NCBI GenBank assembly: GCA_021824055.1
Contig: JAKALV010000045.1
Span: 1 to 16,312 of the forward strand
DNA: 16,312 bases
DNA from: Acidobacteriota bacterium
GTDB taxonomy: Bacteria; Acidobacteriota; Vicinamibacteria; Vicinamibacterales; SCN-69-37
Direction of reading: 5' to 3'
The notes below the pieces were generated by a model, which was not told the origin of the DNA, made no database searches, and saw only the letters and a program-made list of their open reading frames with translations. Positions 1 through 8,126 of this stretch are shown piece by piece (position 1 is the stretch's first letter; every line of letters begins with the position of its first letter). A program made the position numbers and the translations under genes.

Positions 1-155
1 TGCAGTTCGCTCCGCCGCCCGATCAGCATCCGCCGCAATTCCGCGCTGCGTGCCGTGGTGCCTTTCAGATCCATCTTGACCGCCGTCTTCCGCTTCGACG
101 TCATCGGCTTCGCGGTCGCGACGGCGGTGGCCTTGGAGATGATCTGCTTGTTCAT
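1..155 (-). CDS. Possible DksA/TraR-family protein, N-terminal part (cut by window edge)
   Basis: An open frame runs from ATG at 155 down to base 1 without a stop, giving about 51 residues of a protein whose C-terminus lies outside the window. It starts MNKQIISK, is lysine-rich, and ends in the segment ELRRMLIGRRSELQ. That segment resembles the N-terminal helix that precedes the zinc finger in short DksA/TraR-like proteins, which act on RNA polymerase. The zinc-finger cysteines would lie beyond the edge, so the family call rests on that one helix. I see no Shine-Dalgarno, but a TACGAT box ends 6 nt before this ATG, fitting a leaderless start. An in-frame ATG at 245 would add 30 residues, but the extra codons use many A/T third bases and look non-coding. 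The gene follows zwf on the same strand after 110 bp. Confidence 0.5.
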   Translation of the reverse strand, partial: MNKQIISKATAVATAKPMTSKRKTAVKMDLKGTTARSAELRRMLIGRRSEL

Positions 156-161
156 GCAGGC

Positions 162-167
162 ATCGTA
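162..167 (-). promoter_or_regulatory. Candidate -10 box for a leaderless transcript of the 1-155 gene
   Basis: TACGAT on the minus strand matches TANNNT and lies 6 nt upstream of the ATG at 155. No clear -35 hexamer is visible. It is proposed because four other genes here with no ribosome binding site show the same arrangement or a near match. Confidence 0.25.
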
Positions 168-265
168 GAGGAGGCCGCGGGCCGGGTCTGTACCGGAAGA
201 CACACCGCCAGCCCTGTGCAATACGGAACAGCCCACGGCTGTCATGCCGGCCGTCCTGCTCGAAT

Positions 266-1648
266 TCAGCGCCCAGCCCACCCGCCGAACGACGCGACCA
301 ACTGATCCGCATCAGCCGGGCCCCAGCCACCGCAGTCGTACTCCAGCAGCGCCGCCGGGTCTTTGATCACGGGATCCACGATGGCCCACGCGGCCTCGAC
401 GACGTCCTGGCGCGCAAAGAGGGTGGCGTCGCCCGTCATGGCGTCACCGAGCAATCGTTCGTAGGGGCCCAGTCGCGTGCCCACGCCCTGGCGGGTGCCG
501 GAAGCGACCGACAGCTCGACGGGTTGTCCGGCCATGCCTTCGCCGGGGACCTTGGTGTACGCGCCGATGTTGATGGCCACGTCCGGCGACAGGCGGAACC
601 GCACGTAGTTGGCGCCCCGCGGCGCGGCCTGCTGAAAGACGACCGGCGGCGCCGGTTTCAATTCCACCATGACGTCCGTGCGCGACTCCGCGAGACACTT
701 GCCGGCCCGAATGAAGAACGGCACGCCTTCCCAGCGCCACGAATCGATGGCCAGTTGCAGCGCCGCAAACGTCGGCACGCGCGAATCGGGCGCGACGCCC
801 GGCTCCTGCCGGTAGCTGCGGAACTGTCCCAGCACGAGATGCTCCGGTGAGAGCGGGCGGATCGTCCGCAGCACCTTGGCCTGCTCGTCGCGGATGGCTT
901 CCGGCCAGGTCGACGACGGCGCTTCCATGGCGAGATAGCTGATGATCTGCAGCAGGTGATTCTGGATGACGTCGCGAATGACGCCGGTCTCGTCGTAGAA
1001 CGCGCCGCGCCCCGCCACGCCCATGCTCTCGGCCATGGTGATCTGCACGCTGTCGACGTAGTGGCGATTCCACAGCGGCTCGAGGAACGTGTTCGCGAAC
1101 CGGAAGTACATCAGATTCTGCACGGCCTCTTTGCCGAGGTAGTGATCGATCCGGAAGATCGAGTCTTCCGGAAAGACCGTTCGCAGCAGCGTATTGAGCG
1201 ATCGCGCCGACTGCAGATCCCGCCCAAACGGCTTTTCGATCACGATGCGCGCGCCGGCGGTGCAGCCGGAATCGGCGAGATGCTGAACGACCGTGGGGAA
1301 CAGGCTGGGCGGAACGGCCAGATAGAAGAGCGGCCGCTTCGCGTTGCCGAGGCGCTCGCGCAGCCGCGTGAAGGTGGCGGCGTCGCTGTAGTCGCCCCAC
1401 ACGTGTCCGAGCAGGCTCGACAGTTTCTGAAACGCGGCCGGATCGAGCGTGTCGTGTTCGGTGATGCTGGCGCGCGCGCGTTCGATCAGATCGGCGTCGC
1501 TCAGTTGCGAGCGCGCGACGCCGATCACCGGCACGTTGAGCCGCTCGCGCTGCACCAGCGCCTGCAGCGCCGGGAAGATCTTCTTGTACGCGAGATCGCC
1601 GGTGATGCCGAAGAAGACAAGCGCGTCGGACGCTGGGTGATCGGTCAT
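266..1648 (-). CDS. zwf: Glucose-6-phosphate 1-dehydrogenase
   Basis: This 460-residue protein oxidises glucose-6-phosphate to 6-phosphogluconolactone in the cytoplasm, the entry step of the oxidative pentose phosphate pathway. The N-terminal dinucleotide-binding motif GITGDLAYKK is at about residues 14-23, EKPFG at 138-142, and the active-site signature RIDHYLGKE at 166-174. The C-terminal domain contains IRAGKCL, typical of the substrate and dimer domain. It is slightly shorter than the usual 480-510 residues, mostly by short termini, and no domain is missing. The start at 1648 is chosen because it begins MTDHPASDALVFFG just ahead of the nucleotide fold and overlaps the gnd stop as ATGA (1645-1648), a classic translational-coupling junction. 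The frame stays open upstream, but only through gnd. It is the second gene of a gnd-zwf operon. Confidence 0.97.
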   Translation of the reverse strand: MTDHPASDALVFFGITGDLAYKKIFPALQALVQRERLNVPVIGVARSQLSDADLIERARASITEHDTLDPAAFQKLSSLLGHVWGDYSDAATFTRLRERLGNAKRPLFYLAVPPSLFPTVVQHLADSGCTAGARIVIEKPFGRDLQSARSLNTLLRTVFPEDSIFRIDHYLGKEAVQNLMYFRFANTFLEPLWNRHYVDSVQITMAESMGVAGRGAFYDETGVIRDVIQNHLLQIISYLAMEAPSSTWPEAIRDEQAKVLRTIRPLSPEHLVLGQFRSYRQEPGVAPDSRVPTFAALQLAIDSWRWEGVPFFIRAGKCLAESRTDVMVELKPAPPVVFQQAAPRGANYVRFRLSPDVAINIGAYTKVPGEGMAGQPVELSVASGTRQGVGTRLGPYERLLGDAMTGDATLFARQDVVEAAWAIVDPVIKDPAALLEYDCGGWGPADADQLVASFGGWAGR

Positions 1649-2601
1649 TTCTTCTCCGCGTGCCCGCCAAAGCCGAGGCGCATCGCCGACAGGACCTGCG
1701 CCGAGAACGCGTCGGCGCCGCGCGAGGCAAACCGCTGAAAGAGGGCAGCCGCCAGCACCGGCGCGGGAACGCCTTCGTCGTTGGCGGCCTGCAGCGTCCA
1801 CCGGCCTTCGCCGGAGTCGGAGACACGGCCGGCAAATCCCCCGAGCGACGGGTCTTTGGCCAGTTCGACCGCGGTGAGATCGAGCAACCACGACTGAATG
1901 ACGCTGCCGTGCCGCCAGACTTCGGCGATGGCGGCCAGGTCGAAGTCGAATTGATAGTGCTCGGGATGCGCGAGCGGCGTGGTCTCCGCGTCGGCCTCCG
2001 CGCGCGTCTTGCCCGCGTTGGCGTGCCGCAGGATGTTGAGGCCCTCGGCATACGCGGCCATCAATCCGTACTCGATGCCGTTGTGCACCATCTTCACAAA
2101 ATGGCCGGCGCCGCAGGGACCGCAATGCAGGTACCCGCCGGCTGGCGCCAGCGCGGCAAACATTGGGTCGAGGAATCGCACAATGCCGGTCTCGCCGCCG
2201 ATCATGAGGCAGTAGCCGCGTTCGAGGCCCCACACGCCACCGCTCGTGCCCATGTCGACGTACTGCACGCCGCGAGGCGACAGCCGGGCCTGTCGCGCCA
2301 TGTCGTCCTGGTAATGCGAGTTGCCGCCGTCGATGACGATGTCGCCGGGCGAGAGCAGCGGAAGCAACGCGTCGACGGTGGCGTCGACGTAGGCGACCGG
2401 AATCATCAAACAGACGACGCGCGGCGCGGGGAGCGCGGCGACGAGTTCCGCGAGCGACGTCACGCCGGTGGCCCCGTCGCCGGCCAGCGCGGCCATCGCC
2501 TCGGATGAACGGTCGTATACGACGGCCGCGTGACCGCCACGTATCAGGCGCCGCGCCATGTTGGACCCCATCCGGCCCAACCCGATCATTCCAATAGTCA
2601 T
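1645..2601 (-). CDS. gnd: 6-phosphogluconate dehydrogenase, decarboxylating, short NAD-type
   Basis: This 318-residue enzyme converts 6-phosphogluconate to ribulose-5-phosphate and CO2. The Rossmann motif GLGRMG is at 7-12, DGGNS at 91-95, TSGGVWG at 119-125, and the substrate-binding helix GHFVKMVHNGIEYG at 166-179 with the catalytic lysine at about 170. The length fits the short (about 300-330 residue) class rather than the roughly 470-residue E. coli type. The second strand of the Rossmann fold ends VVYDRSS with an Asp at 30, where NADP-dependent enzymes usually carry NRT. This suggests NAD+ use, which is an inference. ATG 2601 is preferred over an in-frame ATG at 2619 because GGAG lies at a good distance before 2601 and residue 1 is directly followed by the fold. 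It is the first gene of the operon with zwf. Confidence 0.95.
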   Translation of the reverse strand: MTIGMIGLGRMGSNMARRLIRGGHAAVVYDRSSEAMAALAGDGATGVTSLAELVAALPAPRVVCLMIPVAYVDATVDALLPLLSPGDIVIDGGNSHYQDDMARQARLSPRGVQYVDMGTSGGVWGLERGYCLMIGGETGIVRFLDPMFAALAPAGGYLHCGPCGAGHFVKMVHNGIEYGLMAAYAEGLNILRHANAGKTRAEADAETTPLAHPEHYQFDFDLAAIAEVWRHGSVIQSWLLDLTAVELAKDPSLGGFAGRVSDSGEGRWTLQAANDEGVPAPVLAAALFQRFASRGADAFSAQVLSAMRLGFGGHAEKK

Positions 2602-2651
2602 GTGGTCTCCGAGGGCCACGCTACCACAGCGGCGCGCACGCGACTGTCCCT

Positions 2652-2680
2652 GTTAGATCAGGCCCGTGAACCCGATTCAA
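2652..2680 (-). promoter_or_regulatory. Candidate promoter of gnd-zwf
   Basis: Read on the minus strand, TTGAAT (2680-2675) and TCTAAC (2657-2652) are separated by 17 bp. Each matches its sigma-70 hexamer at 4 of 6 positions. Transcription would start about 45 bp before the gnd ATG, leaving room for the observed Shine-Dalgarno. This is a motif match only. Confidence 0.3.
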
Positions 2681-2714
2681 GTTCTATCGCGGCTGGCCGA
2701 TTCACAGTTCAAAG

Positions 2715-2855
2715 GCGGGCAATGTCCGTCACTGCTTCTGAAACCCTGCACCTGCCGCCTGTTGGCGGTCGTCGCTGCGGCGACACTTCGAGCAGAGGAC
2801 CTGAGGCCAGCGCGAACGTTGCCGACGGGCATCCTTACCTACGGGGAGGATGCCC
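2715..2855 (+). ncRNA. Structured element E1, paralogue of E2 (8313-8473)
   Basis: This stretch lies in the 431-bp gap between gnd and iorA. Its core at 2748-2789 matches 8357-8398 at 38 of 42 positions. Two adjacent hairpins are visible: CCGCC/GGCGG (2755-2759 with 2764-2768, loop TGTT, extendable by a G-U pair 2754/2769) and GTCGC/GCGAC (2771-2775 with 2780-2784). Outside the core the two copies also share GCGGGCAA (2715-2722), GCTTC (2734-2738) and GCGAACGT (2812-2819). A 9-bp hairpin follows at 2827-2855. It could be a small RNA or a leader/attenuator of iorAB, whose ATG lies 177 bp downstream. The rest of the gap holds a run of eight C (2886-2893), a small hairpin CGCGGG/CCCGCG (2895-2912) and no convincing ORF. 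Confidence 0.42.
2827..2855 (+). terminator. Hairpin at the 3' end of E1, possible terminator or attenuator
   Basis: GGGCATCCT (2827-2835) pairs perfectly with AGGATGCCC (2847-2855) around an 11-nt loop. The following bases (CTCTCGTCTG) are only weakly T-rich, so termination would be poor or conditional. It occupies the same place relative to the core as the strong terminator of E2. Confidence 0.35.
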
Positions 2856-3032
2856 TCTCGTCTGCTGGCGCGCGGTTGCGAGCCGCCCCCCCCACGCGGG
2901 TTTCTCCCCGCGCGTCAGTGATTCCACGCCGTGGCAGGCGCGGACCGCCGCGAGATCATCGATATTGCGCCTGATTTCTCCTGTCGTCAGGGGGCACAAG
3001 CTGTGCATGTACCCGCCTTCCGGAGTACACGC

Positions 3033-3509
3033 ATGAAAACGGTCTCATTCACGCTCAACGGCAAACCTACCCGCGTCACCACAGACGAGAATCGCTTGTT
3101 GCTGTGGGTGCTGCGCGACGATCTCGGCCTGACCGGCACCAAGTTCGGCTGCGGCCAGGCCTCGTGCGGTTCCTGCACGGTGGTGATCAACAGCGACGCG
3201 GTTCGAGCGTGCGCCACTGCCGTCGGCGACGTGGAAGGCAAGACCGTCACCACGATCGAAGGCGTGGCGACGGACGGCCGATTGCATCCATTGCAGGACG
3301 CGTTCATCAAGCACGCCGCCTTTCAGTGCGGCTTCTGCACGTCCGGCATGATCATGGGCGCGTACGCGAAGCTGCTCAAGGATCCGAAGACCCCGCCCGC
3401 CGAGGTCCTCAAAGAACTGGAAGACCACCTCTGCCGCTGCGGTGCGCACGTGCGCATCGTCGACGCCGTGACCACGGCCGCCGCGGCGATGAAAGGGGGC
3501 GCGCGATGA
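3033..3509 (+). CDS. iorA: [2Fe-2S] small subunit of an IorA-like molybdenum hydroxylase
   Basis: This 158-residue protein is the electron-transfer subunit of a xanthine oxidase-family enzyme, like isoquinoline 1-oxidoreductase alpha. The N-terminal plant-type ferredoxin domain supplies Cys 40, 45, 48 and 60 (pattern CGQASCGSC), and the C-terminal helical domain supplies Cys 99, 102, 134 and 136 (CGFC and CRC). All eight ligands for two clusters are present. ATG 3033 is chosen because GGAG (3022-3025) sits 7 nt upstream and the ferredoxin fold begins at once with MKTVSFTLNG; the longer open frame upstream has no homology I recognise. Its stop overlaps the start of the large subunit as ATGA (3506-3509). 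Element E1 lies upstream. The actual substrate cannot be read from the sequence. Confidence 0.92.
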   Translation: MKTVSFTLNGKPTRVTTDENRLLLWVLRDDLGLTGTKFGCGQASCGSCTVVINSDAVRACATAVGDVEGKTVTTIEGVATDGRLHPLQDAFIKHAAFQCGFCTSGMIMGAYAKLLKDPKTPPAEVLKELEDHLCRCGAHVRIVDAVTTAAAAMKGGAR

Positions 3510-5668
3510 GCCCGTTCAACAACGACCTCGAAGTGCCGGATGGTTGGGGCTTCGTTCAGACCATCGATCGACGTGATTTCCTGAAGCTCACCACGACCGG
3601 GTTGCTCGTGATGTTCTTCGTCGAGCCGCTCATGGGCCGCGGCTCGCTCGAGTTGCCGCAGGGCGGACGAGGCGGCGGGACGCCCGCGGATCTGAATGCG
3701 TTCCTGCACATCGGCGCCGACGGCCGCGTCACGTGCCTGGTCGGCAAGGTCGAGCTCGGGCAGGGCGCGATGACATCGCTGCCGCAACTCGCCGCCGAAG
3801 AACTCGACGTGCCGCTCAGTGCCGTTGACATCGTGATGGGCGACACGGACGTGTGCCCGTTCGACAGCGGCACGTTCGGCTCGCTCAGCATCCGCCAGTT
3901 TGGTCCGGTTCTGCGCCGCGCCGCGGCCGAAGCCAAGGGTGTGTTGCTCGAGATGGCCGCTGAAAAACTGCAGGTGCCAGTGACCGACCTCGCCGTTGAA
4001 GCCGGAACCGTCGTGCACAAGACAGACCGCGCCAAGCGCGTCACCTACGGCCAGTTGACCGAGGGCAAGCGCATCGAGCGCCGCCTGGAGGGCCGGCCCG
4101 CGCTCGAGCCGGTGTCCGCGTTCACCATCGCCGGCAAGACCGCGCCGCGGCGCGATGCGTTGGAGAAGGTGACGGGCAAGGCGAAGTACGCTGGCGACAT
4201 CGTGCCAACGGGAGCGCTGCACGCGCGGATCGTCCGGCCGCCCGCGCATGGCGCGGTGCTCGCGACCCTCGACACATCGGCGGCCGAAAAGGTGCCGGGC
4301 GTTCGCGTCGTGCGCGATCGCGATCTTGTGGCGGTACTGCACGCGCATCGCGACGAAGCCGACAAGGCGCTGGGTCTGGTCAAGGCCACCTACACGCCGT
4401 CGGCGTCGACGCTGACGGACGCGACGATCTTCGATCACCTCGTCAAGACTGCCCCGGCGGGGGACACGCCGTTCCGAGGTGGTGATCTTGCCGCCGGCGA
4501 GAAGCTTGCGACGTCGGTGTTCAGCGAGACGTATCGGAAGGGATATGTGGCGCATGCGGCGATGGAAACGCATTCGGCCGTCGCCGCGGTCGAGAACGGC
4601 AAAGTCACCGTGTGGGCCGGCACGCAGACGCCGTTTCCGCTCAAGTCACAGGTAGCAGCGGCGCTGGGATTGACGGCCGACAAGGTCCGCGTGATCACGC
4701 CGTACGTCGGTGGCGGGTTCGGCGGCAAGAGCGCATCGCAGCAAGGCGTGGAGGCCGCGCGTCTCGCGATGGCGGCCGGCGTGCCCGTGCGCGTGGTGTG
4801 GAGCCGCGAGGAGGAGTTCTACTTCGATACATTCGATCCCGCGGCCGTGCACACGATTCGCTCCGGCATCGATGCGGCGAAGAAGATCGTCTTCTGGGAC
4901 CTGGTGGCGGTGGGCTCCGGCTCGCGCGGCGTCGAGCACATCTATGACATTCCGAACCATCGCACCGTGGTGCGCGGCGGATGGAACGGCAATCCCGCCG
5001 GCATGCATCCGTTCGGCATCGGGCCGTGGCGCGCGCCGGGCGCCAATGCAAACGCGTGGGCGCGCGAATCGCAGATCGATGTGATGGCCGCGAAGGCCGG
5101 CATGGATCCCGTCGAGTTCCGTTTGCACAATCTGGCGGATGCGCGCATGCGCCGCGTGCTGGAAGCGGCGGTGAAGGCGTTCGGCTGGACGCCGAAGCCC
5201 GGCCCGAGCGGCCGCGGCCTTGGCGTCGCGTGCGGCATCGACGCGGGCACGTACGCCGTCAACATGGCGCAGGTGCACGTCAACAAGGCCACCGGCCATA
5301 TCCAGGTCGTGCGGTTGCTCTCGGTGCAGGACATGGGCGTGGTCGTGAATCCCGAGGGCGCGGCACAGCAGACGGAAGGCTGTCTCACGATGGGCCTGGG
5401 CTACAGCCTCGCCGAAGAAGTGCATTTCAAGAACGGCGAACTGATCGACAGCAACTTCGACACGTATCAACTGCCGCGCTTCTCGTGGGTACCGAAGATC
5501 GAGACGGTGTTGCTCGAGTCGCCGAATCTCGCGGCGCAGGGCGCCGGTGAGCCGGCCATCGTGCCGATGGGCGCGGTGCTGGCCAACGCCGTGTTCGACG
5601 CCATCGGCGTGCGCGTGCATCAGTTGCCGATGACGCCGGCCCGCGTGCTCGCGGCGATGAAGGCGTAG
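3506..5668 (+). CDS. iorB: Molybdopterin-binding large subunit, IorB-like (isoquinoline 1-oxidoreductase beta family)
   Basis: This 720-residue catalytic subunit belongs to the xanthine dehydrogenase/aldehyde oxidase family. A twin-arginine-like segment RRDFLK (22-27) followed by a hydrophobic stretch (to about 41) suggests Tat export of the folded pair, as in many IorB-like proteins. The a/b hammerhead domain starts near KVTGKAKYAGDI (231-242). Cofactor motifs are VGGGFGGK (401-408) and GPWRAPG (506-512). The family's catalytic glutamate is at 682 in GAGEP. There is no C-terminal cytochrome c domain and no FAD subunit gene beside it, so electrons must leave through the IorA clusters to an unknown acceptor. 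No molybdenum cofactor insertion (XdhC-like) gene is seen. N-heterocycle or aldehyde oxidation is known for the family; the substrate here is undetermined. Confidence 0.93.
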   Translation: MSPFNNDLEVPDGWGFVQTIDRRDFLKLTTTGLLVMFFVEPLMGRGSLELPQGGRGGGTPADLNAFLHIGADGRVTCLVGKVELGQGAMTSLPQLAAEELDVPLSAVDIVMGDTDVCPFDSGTFGSLSIRQFGPVLRRAAAEAKGVLLEMAAEKLQVPVTDLAVEAGTVVHKTDRAKRVTYGQLTEGKRIERRLEGRPALEPVSAFTIAGKTAPRRDALEKVTGKAKYAGDIVPTGALHARIVRPPAHGAVLATLDTSAAEKVPGVRVVRDRDLVAVLHAHRDEADKALGLVKATYTPSASTLTDATIFDHLVKTAPAGDTPFRGGDLAAGEKLATSVFSETYRKGYVAHAAMETHSAVAAVENGKVTVWAGTQTPFPLKSQVAAALGLTADKVRVITPYVGGGFGGKSASQQGVEAARLAMAAGVPVRVVWSREEEFYFDTFDPAAVHTIRSGIDAAKKIVFWDLVAVGSGSRGVEHIYDIPNHRTVVRGGWNGNPAGMHPFGIGPWRAPGANANAWARESQIDVMAAKAGMDPVEFRLHNLADARMRRVLEAAVKAFGWTPKPGPSGRGLGVACGIDAGTYAVNMAQVHVNKATGHIQVVRLLSVQDMGVVVNPEGAAQQTEGCLTMGLGYSLAEEVHFKNGELIDSNFDTYQLPRFSWVPKIETVLLESPNLAAQGAGEPAIVPMGAVLANAVFDAIGVRVHQLPMTPARVLAAMKA

Positions 5669-5669
5669 G

Positions 5670-5691
5670 CGCCGCACGGCCGGTGGCGGCG
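5670..5691. terminator. Possible shared hairpin between convergent iorB and GH15 genes
   Basis: The 27-bp gap between the two stops contains CGCCGCAC (5670-5677) pairing with GTGGCGGCG (5683-5691), 8 bp with one bulged G. It has no T-tract in either direction, so intrinsic termination would be weak. It may stop read-through with Rho. Confidence 0.28.
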
Positions 5692-5695
5692 GGCG

Positions 5696-8125
5696 TCAGA
5701 CCGCGGCGAAGGCCGGCGGCGCGTCTTCGACCCGCACGTGATAATCCGTGCCCTCCCACCGGCCCGTGTCGGGCCAGTAGAAGGTGAAGTCGACCTGGCT
5801 GCCGGCGACGAGTCCGCGCGTGTCCAGGTCGGTGATCCACACGCCGAGACCGGTATCGACAGCGTCATGGTCCTGCACAGCCGACCAGCCGTTGACGCCG
5901 GCGTGCACGACCACGCGCGTCTTCGTCTTGATCCGCAGCGTGCGTCCGGGCCGCATCGTGCGGATCTTGTGGCACGACTGCCAGTCGACCGTGCGAGGCG
6001 TGGGGGGCGCCGCGCTCACGTAGCGCGCGAACGCCTGCAACGGCTGATCGAACACGCGCCCGTCCTCAATCGAGCGGCACAGCTTCACGTACTCCGCATG
6101 CGCCCAGACCAGCGGCCGCGCGGACCCGGTGGCGTCGCCCGCCATGAGTTCTCGATCGGGTTGATCCGCCGCGTCCCACACCTGCTCGGGCAGCAACTGG
6201 CTGTCGCCGGCGAACGCCTGCATCACGCGCGCGAGTTCGGCCGCGCGTCCGGCGCGTCCGGCGGCCAGTTCCCAATGCGCGCGCTCTCCGGTCAACAGCG
6301 GCCACGGGCGGCCGATGCCGGTGCCGTCGAACGCGCTGCCGTCCTCATGTTCGCCGTACCCGTCGCCGTTGTAGCGGTACCACGCCGGCCCGCGCGGCGT
6401 CTCGGCCTTGAGCACGGCATCGATCACCGTGACGGTGTTCGTGATGCGCGGATCCGTGGCGGCGCGCAGGCCGAATCGCACGAGCGCGAGCGCGTCCGGG
6501 CTCACCGTCAGCGCCGCCCGCGCCGTCGCGCTCGACGGCGGGCGATTCTTGATGGGCACGAAGCCGTCCTTGGGCGATGCCGCGTCGGCGACGTCGGGCG
6601 CCGTCACCCGCACGTAGTACCCATCGACTCCGCAGCGCGCGGACAGTTCGGTGCCGGTGACGTAGATCCAGTCGTCAATCGAGGCGTGCCACGTGTCGGC
6701 CGTGTCGCGTAGAAACTGCGCGGCCGCCGGCTCGCCGTTCCGGTCGGCTTCGTCCGCGGCGACGAGCAACGCTGAAATCTCGGCGGCGATCGTAAACGGC
6801 GAGTATCCCGGATCTTCTTCCCACCGATCCTGCGGGCTGACCGGGCCGTTCTGCACGATGAAGCCGGCGGCGCGGCGAACCATCGGCCAGTACTGCGCGC
6901 GCTCGGCCGGCGTCAACGCGCCGGCGCGGCCGGCCAGATCAACGAGCAGGATGGGCAGGGCGGTTTCGTCCATCTGCAGGCCCGGCCAGTACGGCGAGCC
7001 GTCGATCCACATGTTCTGGCCCCAGTGTCCGTCGGCTTCCTGGGTGTGTTGCAGATACTGCAGCGCCCGCGCCGCATCGTCATGCGCGCCCGCGGCAAGA
7101 AACCCGCCCGCCGTTTCCACGAGGTCGCGCGGCCACACGAGGTGATACCCGCCGAGGTTATCGTCGCCCTTGCGAAATCCCCATGGGACCGAGAGGCTCG
7201 CGATCACGCCGCCCGGAAATGTCTTTGATTCGTGCGCGCGCATGATGGCGGTGCTGAAGTCAACGAGCGGGCGAGTATCGGGCGCTGCGGCGGACGCCGT
7301 GCGCGTGAAGTGCCATTGCCGCCAGCCGGCGATGTAGTTGGCGGCCACAACGTCGAAGTCGTGACTGAGGCTCGCGACCGCGCGCCGGCCCGCGTCGGCC
7401 GCCGTCGCTCCGAAGCCGAGCGCCAGGACCACGGTGCCGCCCGACGCGGCGAGATCGATCTCTCCGGTGACCGCGACGTTGCCGCTGTCGGCGCGCTCGT
7501 ACGGCTCGGCCAACCACCCGTCGGCCCGAAGCTGCTGCCAGCCGTCGGACACACCCACGAAGCCGACTGAACGCGACCGCCACGGCGTCGAGCAGGCAAA
7601 CGCCAGCGCGTGGCCGTCTCGTTCGGCGAACAGCACGGGCACGCCATCGACGTGCCCGACCCATGCGGTGTTGCCGGCGCCGCGGTTGTTCAGATGCGGC
7701 GCCAGCAGCGCGAACAGCCGATAGTCGGCCAGGGAGCCCATGCGCGGAGTGAATCGGATGCGCTGCAGCACAACATCGCTCGCCGGGTCGGTGAGGACGT
7801 CCTTCTCCACTTCGTAACGGCCGTCGAGTGCGGTGTTGCGAAGGTGAAACGCCGGCACGCCTGGCGCCAGCAGCGACACGCGTGACGTGGCATGACGCTT
7901 CTCTTCGGAGAAGTACGAGGCGGCGCCGGTGACGATCAATCCCAGATCACGCGTGCACGCCGAGTCGACCTCCGGGTAGTACACCTCGTTGAGAATGCCG
8001 TGGCTCAGCGTGAACCAGACCCGGCTGTCCGCGCTGATCGCGGTACCCACGCCGCTCTTCGCGCTCGATGTCCAGCGCGGCGCGATGCCCGGCGCGCCCG
8101 GCGCGCGCGTCAGATCAATTGCCAT
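5696..8125 (-). CDS. Glycoside hydrolase family 15 glucoamylase/glucodextranase-type enzyme
   Basis: This 809-residue enzyme is predicted to release glucose from the non-reducing ends of alpha-glucans. Residues about 15-275 form the beta-rich N-terminal domain of bacterial glucoamylases (SGVGTAISADSRVWFT, HGILNEVYYP). The (alpha/alpha)6 barrel follows, with WPRDLVETAGGF (331-342), general acid Glu 387 in MDETALPILL and general base Glu 624 in LTGERAHWEL. From about 730 a C-terminal beta domain resembles the accessory domain of glucodextranases. No signal peptide is visible from ATG 8125, so an intracellular role on storage glucan is likely. ATG 8125 is chosen because homology starts directly after it. 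It has no Shine-Dalgarno but a TAAGCT box 8 nt upstream. Longer in-frame starts up to 8332 would run into E2. With GlgB at 12895-14850 it forms a polyglucan theme. Glucodextranase or trehalase-like specificity cannot be excluded. Confidence 0.92.
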   Translation of the reverse strand: MAIDLTRAPGAPGIAPRWTSSAKSGVGTAISADSRVWFTLSHGILNEVYYPEVDSACTRDLGLIVTGAASYFSEEKRHATSRVSLLAPGVPAFHLRNTALDGRYEVEKDVLTDPASDVVLQRIRFTPRMGSLADYRLFALLAPHLNNRGAGNTAWVGHVDGVPVLFAERDGHALAFACSTPWRSRSVGFVGVSDGWQQLRADGWLAEPYERADSGNVAVTGEIDLAASGGTVVLALGFGATAADAGRRAVASLSHDFDVVAANYIAGWRQWHFTRTASAAAPDTRPLVDFSTAIMRAHESKTFPGGVIASLSVPWGFRKGDDNLGGYHLVWPRDLVETAGGFLAAGAHDDAARALQYLQHTQEADGHWGQNMWIDGSPYWPGLQMDETALPILLVDLAGRAGALTPAERAQYWPMVRRAAGFIVQNGPVSPQDRWEEDPGYSPFTIAAEISALLVAADEADRNGEPAAAQFLRDTADTWHASIDDWIYVTGTELSARCGVDGYYVRVTAPDVADAASPKDGFVPIKNRPPSSATARAALTVSPDALALVRFGLRAATDPRITNTVTVIDAVLKAETPRGPAWYRYNGDGYGEHEDGSAFDGTGIGRPWPLLTGERAHWELAAGRAGRAAELARVMQAFAGDSQLLPEQVWDAADQPDRELMAGDATGSARPLVWAHAEYVKLCRSIEDGRVFDQPLQAFARYVSAAPPTPRTVDWQSCHKIRTMRPGRTLRIKTKTRVVVHAGVNGWSAVQDHDAVDTGLGVWITDLDTRGLVAGSQVDFTFYWPDTGRWEGTDYHVRVEDAPPAFAAV

Positions 8126-8126
8126 C

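Noticed and set aside
156..245. Extension of the 1-155 gene to an in-frame ATG at 245 (minus strand)
   Set aside because: The codons between are unlike the genome's usage (many A/T third bases), and the TANNNT box supports ATG 155. It remains possible because the frame is open.
2748..2789. E1/E2 core as a molybdenum-cofactor or c-di-GMP riboswitch because E1 precedes a molybdoenzyme
   Set aside because: I cannot find the conserved sequence blocks of either class, and E2 has no molybdoenzyme downstream.
2666..2974. Open frame (GTG start, 102 codons) through E1, sharing TCRLLA-VA-ATL with a frame through E2
   Set aside because: The similarity comes only from the hairpin core. Two of the three altered codons change the amino acid while all changes respect the RNA stems, and there is no ribosome binding site or similarity outside the core.
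3033..5668. The iorAB pair as indolepyruvate:ferredoxin oxidoreductase, which uses the same gene symbols and would fit tryptophan catabolism
   Set aside because: The proteins carry 2Fe-2S and molybdopterin motifs of the xanthine oxidase family, not thiamine-diphosphate domains.
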